NCBI GenBank assembly: GCA_009922885.1
Contig: RFUP01000065.1
Location: 1 to 9,167, forward strand
DNA: 9,167 nt
Direction: 5' to 3'
Source: Paracoccaceae bacterium
GTDB lineage: Bacteria; Pseudomonadota; Alphaproteobacteria; Rhodobacterales; Rhodobacteraceae
Positions 7,035-9,167 of the stretch are shown piece after piece. The notes under the pieces are model-generated. The model saw nothing but the letters and a program-made list of their open reading frames with translations. It had not been told where the DNA came from and did no database searches. Each line of letters opens with the position of its first letter. Position 1 is the first letter of the stretch. Both the position numbers and the translations under genes were made by a program.

Positions 7035-7063
7035 TGTATACTTATAATATGTATACTTGTCTA
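7035..7063 (-). promoter_or_regulatory. Sigma-70-type promoter for the hydroxylase gene
   Basis: Read on the minus strand, TAGACA (7058-7063) and TATACA (7035-7040) are separated by exactly 17 bases, close to the consensus -35 and -10 boxes. A start of transcription near 7028 would give a leader of about 21 bases containing the GGAGGAA ribosome site. The -10 box and spacer lie inside a palindrome, which points to control by a repressor. Confidence 0.6.
7036..7056. promoter_or_regulatory. GTATAC palindrome, likely operator between the divergent genes
   Basis: Two copies of GTATAC (7036-7041 and 7051-7056) flank nine AT-only bases. The whole 21-base element is symmetric around base 7046 except for one mismatched pair and the centre. 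It covers the spacer and part of the -10 box of the minus-strand promoter. On the plus strand a perfect TATAAT (7043-7048) sits at its middle, without a recognisable -35, so divergent control is possible but unproven. GntR- or MarR-type repressors of aromatic catabolism are candidates; the regulator gene is not in the window. Confidence 0.6.
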
Positions 7064-7131
7064 TTTAGTTCCAATGCTGGACCGTTCTTGGTTGGAGCGG
7101 TAGGACTAGGCGAGTTTTCCGGAGCCCCACC

Positions 7132-9167
7132 ATGCAAGCCGATTTCCCACTGACGCGCGACCTCGTTCTTGTTGGAGGCGGGCATAGCCATGCTTTGGTG
7201 CTGCGCATGTGGGGCATGAACCCCCTGCCCGGCGTGCGGGTAACTGTGATCAATCCCGGACCAGTGGCGGCCTACTCCGGCATGCTGCCCGGCCATGTGG
7301 CGGGGCATTACACGGAAGAGGAATTGGAGCTGGATCTGGTGAAGCTCGCGCGGTTTGCGGGCGCGCGGCTGATCATGGAACGTGCCGTGGCGATGGACCC
7401 GGAGGCGCGGCGCGTGACATTGGAAAGCGGGCGCGAGGTAGCGTTCGACGTGGCCTCGATTGATATTGGCATCCATAGCGAGATGCCTGCGGTCAAGGGC
7501 TTTTCCACATTCGCCGTGGGTGCAAAGCCGCTGGATCAATTTGCAAAACGGTGGCGGGCGCATCTGGAGGACCTGCGGGCTGGGGATAAAAACGGCACGG
7601 TTGCGGTGATTGGCGGCGGTGTTGCGGGTGTCGAATTGGCGCTGACCATGGCGCATGCGGTGAAAGATGCCGGAAAAACTCCGAAGATCACGGTAATCGA
7701 CCGTTCGGAGCCTCTGAAGGGCGTGAACAAGGCGGCGCGGGCGAAGTTGCTCGGGGCGCTGGCAGCGGACGGAGGCGAGGTGATTTCCGGCGCGGAAGTC
7801 GCGGAAATCGGGGCGAATTCCGTGACCTTGGCAGATGGGCGGAATGTTGAAGCCGCGCTCTGCGTGGGCGTTGCGGGGGCCGTGCCGCATGGATTCAACA
7901 CGGCCTCGGGCTTGGCGTTGGAGGCGGGTTTTATCCGCGTCGACAAGCACTTACAGGCCGAAGGGCGGGCGGGGATCTTCGCGGCAGGCGACTGTGCGCA
8001 TATGGTGGAGACGCCGCGACCGAAGGCGGGGGTTTTCGCGGTGCGGGCGGCGCCTGTGCTTTTTGCCAATTTGCGCGCGGCGCTGACGGGGGGCACGCTG
8101 CGGGCGTTCAAGCCGCAAAAGCATTACCTGAAGCTGGTCTCTTTAGGTCCGAAATCCGCCTTGGCGGAACGGGGCCGGTGGGCGTTTTCTGGCCCGCTTT
8201 TGTGGCTGTGGAAAGATCGGATCGATCGCAAGTTCATGGCTATGCTCAAGGATTTGCCAGCCATGGCGCGTGTGGACATTCCTGTGGAAAAAGCCTTGGG
8301 CCTCAGCGAGATGCTGGCCGAGAAGCCCTTGTGTGGCGGGTGTGGCGCGAAGGTCGGGCCGGGGGTTCTGAACGAAGGTTTGTGCCGCCTTCCGGCGATT
8401 GCGCGGCCTGATGTGATCTCGGGGCCGGGGGATGATGCGGCGGTGTTGGCGATTGGGGGTGAGCGGCAAGTACTGACGACGGACCATTTGCGCGCCTTCA
8501 CCAATGATCCGGTGGCGATGACGCGGATCACGATCTTGCATGCGATGGGGGATGTCTGGGCGATGGGGGCGGAGCCGCAGGCGGCGCTTTTGTCGCTGAT
8601 CCTGCCGCGCCAATCCGAGGTGATGCAGGCGCGGATCATGGAGGAAATCCTGAGCGCGGCCAATGACTTGCTTAGCGAAACCGGTGCTGCCTTGGTGGGG
8701 GGGCACACGACGATGGGCTCCGAGATGACCGTTGGCTTGACACTCACGGGATTGGCCCAAGAACGGGTGATCGGGGTGGATGGGGCGCGAGCCGGAGATG
8801 CGCTGATCCTGACGCGGCCTTTGGGCTCTGGCATCTTGCTGGCCGCCGAGATGCAGGGGGCCGCGAATGGAAAGGATGTGGCGCAATTGCTTGAAATCAT
8901 GCAGCAATCCCAAGGGAAGGCAGCAGAGATCCTGCGCCCCTTTGCCAATGCGATGACCGATGTGACGGGCTTCGGACTGGCGGGGCATCTGAGAACAATG
9001 GCCAAGGGCGCGGGGTTGGCAGCTTGGATCGATGCCGACAATATCTCCGTTTATCAAGGTGTTAGAGAGCTTGTGGCCAAGGGGCATGGCTCTGCCCTGA
9101 CCAAGGCGAACCGCGCGGCGGCCCCTGTGAGCGGGGCGGAGGCTTTGGGGTGGATGGCGGAAGCCTT
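7132..9167 (+). CDS. selD: Fusion of NDH-2-like FAD/NAD(P) oxidoreductase and selenide, water dikinase (SelD); 3' end outside window
   Basis: At least 678 codons without a stop, running off the right edge. Residues 1 to about 390 form a two-dinucleotide-domain flavoprotein like type II NADH dehydrogenase: LVLVGGGHSHA (11-21) for FAD, VIGGGVAG (159-166) for NAD(P)H and AAGDCAHM (284-291). A tryptophan-rich amphipathic stretch lies at 350-369. From about 390 the protein is SelD, which makes selenophosphate from selenide and ATP. It shows the active-site CGGCGAK (401-407, with Cys404 and Lys407 matching E. coli Cys17 and Lys20), GDDAAV (433-438), TTDH with Asp451, GGHTTMGSE and MTDVTGFGLAGHL (608-620). 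The last SelD portion is missing. The catalytic residue is cysteine, not selenocysteine. The arrangement is a known family, in which the flavoprotein domain precedes SelD; its job, perhaps supplying reduced selenium, is unsettled. GGAG at 7121-7124 and an upstream in-frame TAG at 7066-7068 fix the ATG start. Confidence 0.93.
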   Translation, partial: MQADFPLTRDLVLVGGGHSHALVLRMWGMNPLPGVRVTVINPGPVAAYSGMLPGHVAGHYTEEELELDLVKLARFAGARLIMERAVAMDPEARRVTLESGREVAFDVASIDIGIHSEMPAVKGFSTFAVGAKPLDQFAKRWRAHLEDLRAGDKNGTVAVIGGGVAGVELALTMAHAVKDAGKTPKITVIDRSEPLKGVNKAARAKLLGALAADGGEVISGAEVAEIGANSVTLADGRNVEAALCVGVAGAVPHGFNTASGLALEAGFIRVDKHLQAEGRAGIFAAGDCAHMVETPRPKAGVFAVRAAPVLFANLRAALTGGTLRAFKPQKHYLKLVSLGPKSALAERGRWAFSGPLLWLWKDRIDRKFMAMLKDLPAMARVDIPVEKALGLSEMLAEKPLCGGCGAKVGPGVLNEGLCRLPAIARPDVISGPGDDAAVLAIGGERQVLTTDHLRAFTNDPVAMTRITILHAMGDVWAMGAEPQAALLSLILPRQSEVMQARIMEEILSAANDLLSETGAALVGGHTTMGSEMTVGLTLTGLAQERVIGVDGARAGDALILTRPLGSGILLAAEMQGAANGKDVAQLLEIMQQSQGKAAEILRPFANAMTDVTGFGLAGHLRTMAKGAGLAAWIDADNISVYQGVRELVAKGHGSALTKANRAAAPVSGAEALGWMAEA

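Noticed and set aside
5921..7153. A 410-codon plus-strand open frame opposite the hydroxylase gene
   Set aside because: It mirrors a clearly functional flavoprotein, resembles no known family and reflects high GC codon use.
8332..8352. Possible selenocysteine codon at the SelD active site
   Set aside because: The active-site codons are TGT, not TGA, so this is the cysteine form.
8124..9087. Two overlapping minus-strand frames of about 310 codons opposite the SelD region
   Set aside because: Proline-, arginine- and serine-rich shadow frames of SelD with no family features.

Overview
The window looks like part of a GC-rich alphaproteobacterium. Roseobacter-type Rhodobacterales is my best guess, from protein style and gene content. 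No rRNA, tRNA, CRISPR array or insertion sequence is visible. Five genes can be read with confidence. The two outer ones run off the window edges.

Layout. (1) 1-1446, plus strand: an open frame that enters from the left edge. About its first 150 bases encode a piece of adenosylcobalamin-dependent (class II) ribonucleotide reductase. After a switch inside the codons for NAKTGD, the rest is the C-terminal two thirds of an ExaA/PedE/PedH-type PQQ alcohol dehydrogenase. This is most simply an assembly or amplification chimera at a 15-base microhomology, or less likely a real deletion or rearrangement. A strong hairpin follows at 1481-1508. (2) 1596-5789, plus strand: a tight signalling cluster. 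It holds a LuxR-type response regulator, a FIST-domain sensor of the NosP kind, and a hybrid histidine kinase of the NahK/ErcS kind. The last two overlap by TTGA. (3) 5795-7006, minus strand: a flavoprotein monooxygenase with the active-site residues of 3-hydroxybenzoate 6-hydroxylase. It ends only 5 bases from the kinase gene, tail to tail. (4) 7007-7131: a divergent control region with a near-perfect palindrome lying over a good minus-strand promoter. (5) 7132 to the right edge, plus strand: a fusion of an NDH-2-like FAD/NAD(P) oxidoreductase to selenide, water dikinase (SelD), with no stop inside the window.

How the genes may work together. In pseudomonads an ErbR-type LuxR regulator and an ErcS'/NahK-type kinase sit beside the PQQ ethanol dehydrogenase exaA, and NahK is encoded next to the NO-binding FIST protein NosP. 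The same set is condensed here directly behind a PQQ alcohol dehydrogenase. This suggests that periplasmic alcohol oxidation is controlled by a kinase whose activity is set by a FIST sensor (nitric oxide or another ligand). The hydroxybenzoate hydroxylase feeds the gentisate pathway and the SelD fusion supplies selenophosphate. Neither is obviously tied to the alcohol module.
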